Assembly: GCA_023435825.1 (NCBI GenBank)
Contig: JAEZMB010000090.1
Location: forward strand, 1 to 14,583
Reading direction: 5' to 3'
Length of the DNA: 14,583 nucleotides
DNA from: Pseudomonadota bacterium
GTDB taxonomy: Bacteria > Desulfobacterota > Desulfovibrionia > Desulfovibrionales > Desulfovibrionaceae
Both the position numbers and the translations under genes were made by a program. The notes beneath the pieces were generated by a model. It was not told where the DNA came from. It was given only the letters and a program-made list of their open reading frames with translations, and searched no databases. This document shows, piece by piece, positions 1-7,104 of the stretch. Positions within the stretch are counted from its first letter, which is position 1, and every line of letters begins with the position of its first letter.

Positions 1-93
<93 letters not shown>

Positions 94-95
94 CC

Positions 96-108
96 GGAGG
101 CATCCTCC
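96..108 (-). terminator. Possible remnant of the gltA terminator
   Basis: About 20 bases past the citrate synthase stop codon there is a perfect 5-bp stem, GGAGG/CCTCC, with a 3-base loop. It sits immediately before the poly-C artefact, so any T-run that would complete an intrinsic terminator on the minus strand is missing. It may only be a chance hairpin in GC-rich DNA. Confidence 0.25.
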
Positions 109-126
109 CTCTTCCCTCTTCGCCCC

Positions 127-1413
127 CTACCGCTGGTCCAGCGGCACGTAGGGCCGGCGGGCCGGGCCGGTGTAGATCTGGCGCGGCCGATGGATGCGGG
201 TGGCGACGTCGCGGTTTTCCTCGTGCCAGTGGGCGATCCAGCCGGGCAGCCGGCCGATGGCGAACATGACCGGGAACATGTTGACCGGGATGCCCAGGGC
301 CCGCAGGATGATGCCGGAATAGAAGTCCACGTTGGGATAGAGCTTGCGGCTCTTGAAATAATCGTCATTGAGGGCCGCTTCCTGGAGTTCCAGGGCCGCG
401 TCCATGAGGGGGTCGCTCACGCCGGATTCCAGCAGCAGGTTGTCGGCGGCCTTTTTGAGCACCTTGGCCCGGGGATCGAAGTTCTTGTAGACCCGGTGGC
501 CAAAGCCCATGAGGCGCTTTTCCTTGCGCTTGACCATGTCCAGGAAGGTTTTGATCTTGTAGCGGCCGGCCACCATCTCGGTGAGCATCTGGATGACGGC
601 GGCGTTGGCCCCGCCGTGGAGGCGTCCCCACAGGGCGCAGATGCCCGAGGACACGCTGGCGAACAGGTTGGCCTTGGTGGAGCCGACCATGCGCACGGTG
701 GAGCAGGAGCAGTTCTGTTCGTGGTCGGCATGGACCACGAGGAAGAGCGTGAGCGCCGACACGGCCGCCTTGGTGGGCTCGAAGTCGCGGTTGGGCACCG
801 AGAACATCATGTGCAGGAAGTTGCGGCAATAGCTCAGGTTCGGGTCGGGATACATGAACGGCAGGCCCAGGGATTTGCGGTAGCTGAAGGCGGCGATGGT
901 GCGCACCTTGCTGATGAGCTTGGCCACGGCCAGGCGGAATTCGTCCGGGCTTTGGATTTCGAGCAGTTCGGGGTGGTAGTTGCCCAGCGAATTGATGACC
1001 GCCGACAGAATGGCCATCGGCTGGCCGCCGGGTTGGAACCCATCGAAATGATGGAGCAAGCCTTCATGCAAAAGTTCGTGCTCCGACAAGAGCCCGCGAA
1101 AGGCCGCACGTTCTTCGAGGGAGGGCAATTTGCCGAAAATCAGCAGCATGGCCGTTTCGATGAATGTGCTTTTTTCCGCCAATTGCTCGATGGGGATGCC
1201 GCGATGTCGCAGGATGCCCTTTTCGCCGTCCACGAAGGTGATGGCCGACTGGCAGGAGCCGGTGTTGCCGTAGCCGGGGTCGAAGGACAGCAGCCCGGCG
1301 TCCTTTTCCAGGGAGGTGATGTCGATGCCGACTTCGCCTTCGCTGCCGACCAGCACGGGCAGTTCGATGGAAAGGTCGCCGTATTTGAGAATGGCGGCGT
1401 TGGATTTGGACAT
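127..1413 (-). CDS. gltA: Citrate synthase (Si-type)
   Basis: Condenses oxaloacetate and acetyl-CoA to citrate in the cytoplasm. The protein has 428 residues, normal for a bacterial hexameric-type citrate synthase. The family signatures are clear: HADHEQN around H231, LHGGANAAV with catalytic H266, MGFGHRVYKNFDPRA with catalytic H306, and NVDFYSG with catalytic D363, close to the E. coli numbering of 264, 305 and 362. The frame is open upstream to 1527, but the start at 1413 is chosen because GAGGAG lies just before it and conserved sequence begins there. It is on the same strand as the fdhE copy ending at 1638, with a 224-base gap, so it could be read from its own promoter or partly from upstream. 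Some Desulfovibrio species use the unrelated Re-citrate synthase, so a Si-type enzyme here is worth noting. Confidence 0.96.
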   Translation of the reverse strand: MSKSNAAILKYGDLSIELPVLVGSEGEVGIDITSLEKDAGLLSFDPGYGNTGSCQSAITFVDGEKGILRHRGIPIEQLAEKSTFIETAMLLIFGKLPSLEERAAFRGLLSEHELLHEGLLHHFDGFQPGGQPMAILSAVINSLGNYHPELLEIQSPDEFRLAVAKLISKVRTIAAFSYRKSLGLPFMYPDPNLSYCRNFLHMMFSVPNRDFEPTKAAVSALTLFLVVHADHEQNCSCSTVRMVGSTKANLFASVSSGICALWGRLHGGANAAVIQMLTEMVAGRYKIKTFLDMVKRKEKRLMGFGHRVYKNFDPRAKVLKKAADNLLLESGVSDPLMDAALELQEAALNDDYFKSRKLYPNVDFYSGIILRALGIPVNMFPVMFAIGRLPGWIAHWHEENRDVATRIHRPRQIYTGPARRPYVPLDQR

Positions 1414-1447
1414 GGTTTCTCCTCGGGCGCTCAGGATGCGGGAGAAC

Positions 1448-1468
1448 GGCCCCAAGGGGCGCGGGGCC
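1448..1468 (-). other. Hairpin in the gltA leader
   Basis: A perfect 6-bp stem GGCCCC/GGGGCC with a 9-base loop lies about 35 bases upstream of the citrate synthase start. A run of eight T on the minus strand (1501-1508) lies about 30 bases further upstream, with no convincing stem before it. The hairpin may be a leader structure. I see no recognised riboswitch and no clear -35/-10 pair in 1414-1637. Confidence 0.3.
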
Positions 1469-1637
1469 TTGATCGGAGCTTCGTCGACCGGCTTTTGTAG
1501 AAAAAAAATTCGGCCTTGTCTTCCCAAGAAATTCGGACCAACCCGCCGCCTCCTCGCGCCCTCCTGGACATTGACGCGCCAAACCTTCGAAATACCACAG
1601 TTTAGCGAGCCGTCACTTCAGCCTCCGGGCGTCATCC

Positions 1638-2519
1638 CTAGCCCCAGACCATCTGCCGCCAGCCCATGGTGGCCGGCCGGTGCCCGTGCTGACGGGCCAA
1701 AAGCTCGATGGGCGTCAGGGCCAGGGCGGCCACCTCGGGCGGCAGGCCGGGCAGGGCATCGGCCGATAGTTCGCCCAGAAAATGGTTGCAACGTCGGCAC
1801 ACGGCCACCCGCTCGCTCTCATAGCCCGGCACGGCATAGACTTGGCCCTGGGGTCCCGGAGCCTCGCAGTGGGGACATTCGCGGCGGGCAAAGCGCCAGG
1901 AGACGGCGCAAAAGGAGCAGGTCATGACCAGCCCGGACTCGTCGCGCCGGCCATGGCCGGGCCAGGAGCCGCACACCGGGCAATAGCCCCGGTTCCAGGC
2001 CGCGTCGGCCACCAGGGGAGCCAGCGCCCGGCCGTGGACCATGGCCAGGGGCGTGGCCAGCTGCACGCACCAAAATCCGAGCACCCGGGGATCGACGCCA
2101 AGGGACCGGCCCAGGCCAATGAGCGCGGCGCGGCGGTCGGCCAGCAGATGGCCCACGGCCTCGTCCAGGAATTCCGGCTCGCGGCAGGCGGCCTGGCCGA
2201 CGTTGAGCAGATCGGCCCGGATGTCGCGAAAACCGGCGGCCAGCACCGGATGCAGGGCCTCGAAGACCCGGCGCAGGGCCAAGCGGTCCATGGGGAATTC
2301 CTCGCGCGGGGCCAGGCTGGCCCCCTGCCCCAGGCGCACCGGATCGGGCCTGGGCAGCGGCGTGGTTCCGGCCTCGCGTTCCAGCTCGGCCAGCAGCGGC
2401 TCCCGGGCCAGAAGCAGGCCCACGAAGGGATCGAGAAAGGCCCGGGCATGGGGCCGTTCCCGGCGCAGCCGTTCCACGGCGTCCGGGATGGACAACAACT
2501 GCTCGTCGGATTGGGTCAT
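1638..2519 (-). CDS. fdhE: Formate dehydrogenase accessory protein FdhE, copy 1
   Basis: FdhE-family protein of 293 residues. In E. coli, FdhE is needed to obtain active respiratory formate dehydrogenases, contacts their catalytic subunits and binds iron through CxxC pairs. Four CxxC pairs are visible in the C-terminal half: C180/C183 (YCPVCGSWP), C201/C204, C215/C218 and C241/C244. The N-terminal part is helical and lacks a signal peptide, so it should act in the cytoplasm before export of the enzyme. The start at 2519 is supported by GGGGAGG shortly upstream. The frame stays open to 2858, but that extension is low-complexity GC-rich sequence. The gene diverges from fdhA and is separated from it by about 620 bases. 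A second, quite different FdhE lies downstream of fdhB, so the two copies flank their presumed client. Confidence 0.85.
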   Translation of the reverse strand: MTQSDEQLLSIPDAVERLRRERPHARAFLDPFVGLLLAREPLLAELEREAGTTPLPRPDPVRLGQGASLAPREEFPMDRLALRRVFEALHPVLAAGFRDIRADLLNVGQAACREPEFLDEAVGHLLADRRAALIGLGRSLGVDPRVLGFWCVQLATPLAMVHGRALAPLVADAAWNRGYCPVCGSWPGHGRRDESGLVMTCSFCAVSWRFARRECPHCEAPGPQGQVYAVPGYESERVAVCRRCNHFLGELSADALPGLPPEVAALALTPIELLARQHGHRPATMGWRQMVWG

Positions 2520-2908
2520 GACGCCTCCCCGGCGCGGCCCGGCGTTGGGTCGTGTCGGCCGCGCCAGGACGCGGCCATGGGCCGATGCGGATCGCCCGGC
2601 GATGCGGGCGCGGCCTGGGCCGGCCGGTTGGCCGGCAATGACCGGACCGTGGCCAGCCAGACGGGCGACGACCGGACCGACTCCGATCAGCCGCCAGCGG
2701 CCGGTCCGACATCGGCCGGTCTCGTATCGCCGGCCGCCATCGGCCGATCGGCAATGTTTGCATGGGCGCGCCGGCGACAGACGGCGCGCGCCATCCCAGG
2801 CGTGCCAAGAACCCCCGACGGCGTCAAGGCGCGGCCGGGCGCGTTGCGGCGCGGCCAAGGGCGGCGACCACGGCTTTCGGGCATGGCCGGCCGGCCTACG
2901 CCCGCCAA
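2520..2908. other. GC-rich intergenic stretch packed with GGCC/CCGG palindromes
   Basis: No credible gene is visible. The stretch contains a perfect 7-bp hairpin GCCGGCC-GGTT-GGCCGGC (2619-2636), a perfect 10-bp palindrome ATCGGCCGAT (2739-2748), and three related 8-mers at near-30-base spacing: CCGGACCG at 2642 and 2672, and CCGGTCCG at 2701. Open frames crossing it are rich in Arg, Pro, Ala and Gly, typical of chance frames in GC-rich DNA. Its role is unknown. It may hold the fdhE leader or protein-binding sites. Confidence 0.6.
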
Positions 2909-2916
2909 CTTTTTTT
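2878..2916 (+). terminator. Terminator-shaped hairpin without an upstream gene
   Basis: An outer stem CGGGC (2878-2882) / GCCCG (2900-2904) encloses an inner GGCC-GGCC-GGCC hairpin. Five bases later comes a run of seven T (2910-2916). This is the shape of an intrinsic terminator on the plus strand, but no plus-strand gene precedes it. It may end an antisense transcript of fdhE, insulate the fdhA promoter, or be coincidence. Confidence 0.35.
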
Positions 2917-2946
2917 CTTTGTATTTAAAATAACTTAATTCAAAAT
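2909..2946. promoter_or_regulatory. AT-rich island upstream of the fdhA promoter
   Basis: This is an abrupt AT-rich block (T-run, then ATTTAAAATAACTTAATTC) in otherwise very GC-rich DNA, 85-120 bases upstream of the proposed fdhA -35 box. It could bend DNA, bind a nucleoid protein, or hold the divergent fdhE promoter. I could not find a clean -35/-10 pair on the minus strand. Confidence 0.35.
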
Positions 2947-2999
2947 TCCAGGCACTTGCACGCCTATGGCATCAGTTTTCCAAATGAAACCGTGACTGT

Positions 3000-3019
3000 T
3001 TGTGCCAGATCTTGCGCAA
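3000..3019. promoter_or_regulatory. Imperfect 20-bp dyad, candidate operator for fdhA
   Basis: The sequence TTGTGCCAGATCTTGCGCAA is symmetric at 8 of 10 paired positions, with AGATCT at its centre. It ends 11 bases upstream of the proposed fdhA -35 box and is centred about 57 bases upstream of the expected transcription start. That is a typical place for an activator of the CRP/FNR kind, but the half-site does not match the standard CRP or FNR consensus closely, so the regulator is unknown. Confidence 0.4.
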
Positions 3020-3030
3020 TCGGGATTGGT

Positions 3031-3059
3031 TTGACCGGGGGTGGCCTGCTTTTTATGAC
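3031..3059 (+). promoter_or_regulatory. Sigma70-type promoter of the fdhA operon
   Basis: A -35 box TTGACC (3031-3036) and a -10 box TATGAC (3054-3059) are separated by exactly 17 bases. Transcription would start near 3066 and give a leader of about 77 bases before fdhA. The leader contains a weak CGTGT/ACACG stem (3063-3087). Confidence 0.55.
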
Positions 3060-3142
3060 AATCGTGTGCCGGATTAGACATAACACGTGGGATGCCGGGC
3101 GGTTCGCCGCCCGATCGCTGGGGAACCTTTCAAGGAGGCCGT

Positions 3143-6100
3143 ATGGGCATATCACGACGCGGATTCATGAAACTGACGGGGGCCGGTCTGGCCTGCCTGG
3201 GTCTCAAGGACCTGGGCCTGGACCCCCGTCCGGCAGCGGCCTACGCCACGACGCTGCGCATCGAAGGGGCCAAGGAATACCAATCCACCTGCCCGTTTTG
3301 TTCGTGCGGGTGCAGCATTTTGATGTTCGTCAAGGACGGCAAGTTCATCAGTTCCGAAGGCGACCCGGACTATCCGGTCAGTGAAGGGGCCCTTTGCCCC
3401 AAGGGCGCCGCTTTCCACTCCATGCACGTCAGCCATCACCGGATCTTGAAGCCCAAATACCGGGCTCCGGGCAGCGACAAGTGGGAAGAAAAAGACTGGG
3501 ACTTTGTCCTGGACCGCATCGCCAGGCGCGTCAAGGAAACCCGCGACCGCGATTTCATCGAGAAAAACGACAAGGGCCAGACGGTCAACCGGGTCGAGTC
3601 CATCTTCCACCTCGGCACCTCCCAGATGGACAACGAGGAGTGCGCCGTCACCCATCAAATGCTTCGCAGCCTGGGGGTCGTCCATCTCGACCACCAGGCC
3701 CGGGTCTGACACTCGCCCACTGTACCGGCTCTGGCAGAGTCGTTCGGACGCGGCGCGATGACCCAGCACTGGATTGACATCAAAAACGCCGACGTGGTGC
3801 TCATCATGGGCAGCAACGCGGCGGAACACCACCCCATCTCGTTCAAGTGGGTTCTGGCGGCCAAGGACGCCGGGGCGACGCTCATCCACGTCGACCCGAA
3901 GTTCTCCCGCACCTCGGCCCGCTGCGATTTCCATGTGCCGCTTCGCTCCGGCACGGACATCGCCTTCCTTGGCGGCATGATGAAATACATCATCGACAAG
4001 GAACTCTACTTCAAGGACTACGTCCTCGACTACACCAACGCCTCGTTTATCGTGTCCGAAGGCTTCTCCTTCAAGGACGGCCTGTTCTCGGGCTACGATC
4101 CGGCCACCAAGACCTACGACCGCAAGACCTGGGTCTTTGACAAGGACGAGAACGGTATCGTCAAGAAGGACAAAACCCTTCAGGACCCGCGTTGCGTCTT
4201 CCAGCTCCTCAAGCAGCATTACGCCCGCTACACCCTGGACACCGTCTCGTCCGTCACGGGCGTGTCCAAGGACAACCTGCTCAAGGTCTGGGACGCGGTG
4301 TGCGCCACGGGCAAGCCCAACAAGGCCGCCACCATGATGTACGCCCTGGGCTGGACCCAGCACTCCGTGGGCGTGCAGAACATCCGCTGCGCCGGCATCA
4401 TCCAGCTCCTTCTCGGCAACGTGGGCGTGGCCGGCGGCGGCATCAACGCGCTGCGCGGCGAACCCAACGTCCAGGGTTCCACGGACCACTCCCTGCTCTA
4501 CGACGGCCTGCCCGGCTACCATCCGGTGCCGACCACCGCCTGGCCGACCCTGGCCGACTACCTCAAGGCCAACACGCCGGTGTCCAAGGACCCCAAAAGC
4601 GTCAACTGGTGGCAGAACCGGCCCAAGTACGTGACCAGCCTGCTCAAGGGCTGGTTCGGCGACGCGGCCACCCCGGAAAACGAGTACGGCTACGGCTGGC
4701 TGCCGAAAATCGAACCCAACGTCGAGTACGCCAGCCTGTTCATGTTCGACAAGATGTACAAGGGCAAGATCAAGGGCGGGTTCATCTACGGCCACAACCC
4801 GGCCATGTCCATGCCCAACACCCACAAGATCCGCAAAGCCCTGACCAACCTCGACTGGTTCGTCATCGGCGAGGCCCACGAGACCGAGACCTGCGCCTTC
4901 TGGCGTCAGCCCGGCACGGACCCCAAGTCCGTCAAGACCGAGGTGTTCATGCTGCCGTCGTGCCAGCGCGGCGAAAAGGACGGCACCACCTCCAACTCCG
5001 GCCGCTGGCACATGTGGCACTACAAGGCCTACGAACCCATGGGCGTGTCCAAGCCCATGGGCTGGATGGTCGTGGAGATCATGAAGCGCGTCAAAGCCCT
5101 TTACCAAAAGGAAGGCGGCGCGTTTCCGGCCCCCATTCTCAACGCCGACTGGTACGACCAGTACGACGCCGACTTCATGGCCAAGAAGATCAACGGCCAG
5201 TTCACCCGCGACGTCACCATCGGCGACAAGCAGTACAAGAAGGGCGACCAGGTGCCGGCCTTTGCCATGCTGGCCGCCGACGGCTCCACCACCAGCCTGT
5301 GCTGGGTCTACGCCGGCAGCTACGGCCCGGGGGGCAACCTGACCAAGCGCCGCGACCACACCCAGACGCCCATGCAGGCCAAGATCGGCCTGTATCCGAA
5401 CTACTCCTGGGCCTGGCCCGTCAACCGGCGCATCATCTACAACCGCGCCTCGGTTGACCTGAACGGCAAGCCCTACAACCCGGCCAAGGCCGTCATCGCC
5501 TGGGAGGACGGCAAGTGGGTCGGCGACGTGCCCGACGGTCCCGCCGCGCCCATGGCCGATCCCAAGGGCGTGTACCCGTTTATCATGCACACCGAGGGCC
5601 ATGGCCAGCTCTTCGGCCCCGGACGCGTGGACGGCCCCTTCCCCGAACACTACGAACCGGCGGAAACGCCCATCACGGCCAACCCCTTCTCCAAGCAGAT
5701 GAACAACCCCTGCATGAAGGTGGCCGAAAGCGACATCGACGCCCTGGCAAAACCGGGCGACCCACGCTTCCCCATCGTGCTCACCACCTACAGCCTCACC
5801 GAACACTGGTGCGGCGGCGGCGACACCCGCAACACCCCGGCCCTGCTCGAAGCCGAACCCCAGCTCTATGTGGAGATGAGCCACGAGCTGGCCAAGGAAA
5901 AAGGCGTGAAAAACGGTGACGTCGTCGTCATCGAGAGCCTGCGGGGCAAGGTCGAGGCCGTGGCCATGGTCACGGTGCGCATGACGCCGCTGACCGTCCA
6001 GGGCAAGACCCTGCACCTCATCGGGATGCCGTTCTGCTTCGGCTGGACCACCCCGGGCTGCGGCGACGCCACCAACCGCCTGACGGTTTCCGTGGCCGAC

Positions 6101-6181
6101 CCCAACACCCGCATCCCCGAGTACAAGGCCTGCCTGTGCAACGTGCGCAAGGCCGACAAGGTGACGGAACTGCAACGCTAA
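3143..6181 (+). CDS. fdhA: Formate dehydrogenase catalytic subunit, selenocysteine-containing, Tat-exported
   Basis: Oxidises formate to CO2 at a molybdenum or tungsten bis-pterin centre in the periplasm. The coding region is 1013 codons, crossing an in-frame TGA at 3707-3709 that must be read as Sec189. The frame is the same on both sides, and the sequence U-HSPTV...FGRGAMTQHWIDIKNADVVLIMG is the expected active-site region. The N-terminus has a Tat motif (SRRGFMKL, residues 4-11) and a likely cleavage site after AAAYA (residue 35). A [4Fe-4S] site follows at C50, C53, C57 and C85. The pterin-dinucleotide-binding C-terminal domain begins near residue 870. The start at 3143 is preceded by AAGGAGG (3132-3138). 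It is the first gene of a run with fdhB and a second fdhE. No FdhC or membrane anchor gene follows, which fits a soluble FdhAB like those of Desulfovibrio that feed periplasmic cytochrome c3. Without recoding, the gene would be wrongly annotated as two pieces, 3143-3709 and 3758-6181. Confidence 0.96.
3707..3740 (+). promoter_or_regulatory. Sec codon UGA and bacterial SECIS-like hairpin
   Basis: The in-frame TGA (3707-3709) is followed by a small stem-loop. CUG (3720-3722) pairs with CAG (3735-3737), a UA bulge follows, CC (3725-3726) pairs with GG (3733-3734), and the apical loop is GGCUCU (3727-3732). A bulged U and a G/U-rich apical loop about 20 bases after UGA match the general form of bacterial SECIS elements, which recruit SelB. 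The pairing was folded by eye and may differ in detail, but the recoding itself is well supported by the protein sequence. Confidence 0.7.
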
Positions 6182-6192
6182 CGAGCATCGCA

Positions 6193-6213
6193 GCCGGGAG
6201 ACGTTCTCCCGGC
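6193..6213 (+). other. Hairpin between fdhA and fdhB
   Basis: A perfect 8-bp stem GCCGGGAG/CTCCCGGC with loop ACGTT fills most of the 56-base fdhA-fdhB gap. It ends 9 bases before the fdhB ribosome binding site AAGGGGAG (6223-6230). No T-run follows, so it is not an intrinsic terminator. It may protect the upstream message from 3' degradation or tune the subunit ratio. Confidence 0.45.
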
Positions 6214-6237
6214 CGCGACCACGAAGGGGAGTCCGCC

Positions 6238-6966
6238 ATGCCCAAGGCGTTTTTCATTGATACTTCACGTTGCACGGCCTGCCGGGGATGCCAGGTGGCC
6301 TGCAAGGAATGGCACGAGCACCAGGCCGTGCCCACGCTGCAACGCGGCACGCACCAGAATCCGCCGGATTTCACGCCCTACAACTACAAGATCGTGCGGT
6401 TTAGCGAACACAAGATCGACGGCAAGATCAAATGGCTGTTTTTCCCGGACCAGTGCCGCCATTGCCTGGTGCCGCCCTGCAAGGACGCCGCCGACGCGTA
6501 TGTGCCCGGGGCCATTGTCCAGGACGAGGCCACCGGCGCCGTGCTCTACACCGACAAGACCAAGCAGCTCACCATCGACCAGGCCCGGGAAGTGCGCGAC
6601 GTGTGTCCCTACGCCATCCCGGTGCGCAGCGAGGCCACGGGGATGCTCAGCAAGTGCGACTGGTGCATCGACCGCCAGCGCGCCGGCCTCAAGCCCGCCT
6701 GCGTCAAGACCTGCTGCACCGGGTCCATGAACATCGGCGAACGGGCCGACATGCTGGCCCTGGCCCGCCGGACCCTGGAAAAAGTGAAAAAGACCCACCC
6801 CGAGGCCACGCTTCTCGATGAAGACTACCTCGCGGTGATCTACCTCATCACCGAACCGCGCAAGCTGTACCACGAATTCGCCGAACGCCGGGAGCAGATG
6901 AACCCCATGACCAGGCAGGCCTTCCTGGCCATGATGGCCCGTCCCGCCTCGCGCCTTCGCGGATAA
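6238..6966 (+). CDS. fdhB: Formate dehydrogenase iron-sulfur (beta) subunit
   Basis: Electron-transfer subunit of 242 residues that carries electrons from FdhA to a periplasmic acceptor. Thirteen cysteines are present. The likely ligands are C12, C15, C18, C22; C73, C76, C81, C123; and C140, C143, C155, C159, enough for three [4Fe-4S] clusters, as known for the small subunit of Desulfovibrio FdhAB. There is no Tat or Sec signal peptide and no C-terminal membrane helix. Export is therefore expected together with FdhA through the Tat signal of the large subunit, and the dimer should be soluble. The start at 6238 is preceded by AAGGGGAG. The gene is 56 bases after fdhA and in the same transcription unit. 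Confidence 0.93.
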   Translation: MPKAFFIDTSRCTACRGCQVACKEWHEHQAVPTLQRGTHQNPPDFTPYNYKIVRFSEHKIDGKIKWLFFPDQCRHCLVPPCKDAADAYVPGAIVQDEATGAVLYTDKTKQLTIDQAREVRDVCPYAIPVRSEATGMLSKCDWCIDRQRAGLKPACVKTCCTGSMNIGERADMLALARRTLEKVKKTHPEATLLDEDYLAVIYLITEPRKLYHEFAERREQMNPMTRQAFLAMMARPASRLRG

Positions 6967-6985
6967 CACCACCGTTCGTGTTCCC

Positions 6986-7012
6986 GCGGGGCCGGGGGGC
7001 GGCCCGCCCCGC
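6986..7012 (+). other. GC hairpin and G-runs between fdhB and the second fdhE
   Basis: The 138-base gap after fdhB holds a 7-bp stem GCGGGGC (6986-6992) / GCCCCGC (7006-7012), G-runs of six (6994-6999) and eight (7034-7041), and a T-run at 7083-7089. The hairpin has no T-run directly after it. It may reduce read-through into the accessory gene, or the G-runs may form quadruplexes. Homopolymer lengths here could also carry sequencing errors. Confidence 0.35.
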
Positions 7013-7104
7013 CCCCATTCTCCCAGTGGCGCCGGGGGGGGCCCGCTTTTCAGGACCAGCGCTTTCGCCTTTCCTTCGCCACTTTTTTTCCCGAGGTTTC
7101 GCCC

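Noticed and set aside
190..1500. Long plus-strand open frame opposite gltA
   Set aside because: Antisense to citrate synthase with all catalytic motifs; the translation has composition typical of shadow frames.
1414..1527. N-terminal extension of citrate synthase to 1527
   Set aside because: A good ribosome binding site and the conserved start of the protein are at 1413; the extension is not family-like.
2640..2708. CRISPR-like array because of 30-base spacing
   Set aside because: Only 8-10 bases repeat, in one copy with a changed base; repeats of CRISPR arrays are much longer and near-identical.
1782..2933. Plus-strand open frame across fdhE and the intergenic region
   Set aside because: It overlaps fdhE in antisense and has no recognisable domain; its Arg/Pro/Gly content is as expected by chance in GC-rich DNA.
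2951..2964. Sigma54 promoter (GG...GC) upstream of fdhA
   Set aside because: The GG and GC elements are 9 rather than 10 bases apart and the flanking consensus is poor; the sigma70-like pair at 3031-3059 fits better.
3707..3709. Nonsense mutation making fdhA a pseudogene
   Set aside because: The TGA is at the conserved Sec position, the frame continues intact for over 800 codons, and a SECIS-like hairpin follows.
3152..6175. Very long minus-strand open frame of 1007 codons opposite fdhA
   Set aside because: It is antisense to a clear formate dehydrogenase gene; its His/Gly/Val-rich translation shows no domain and reflects the GC-rich codon pattern of fdhA.
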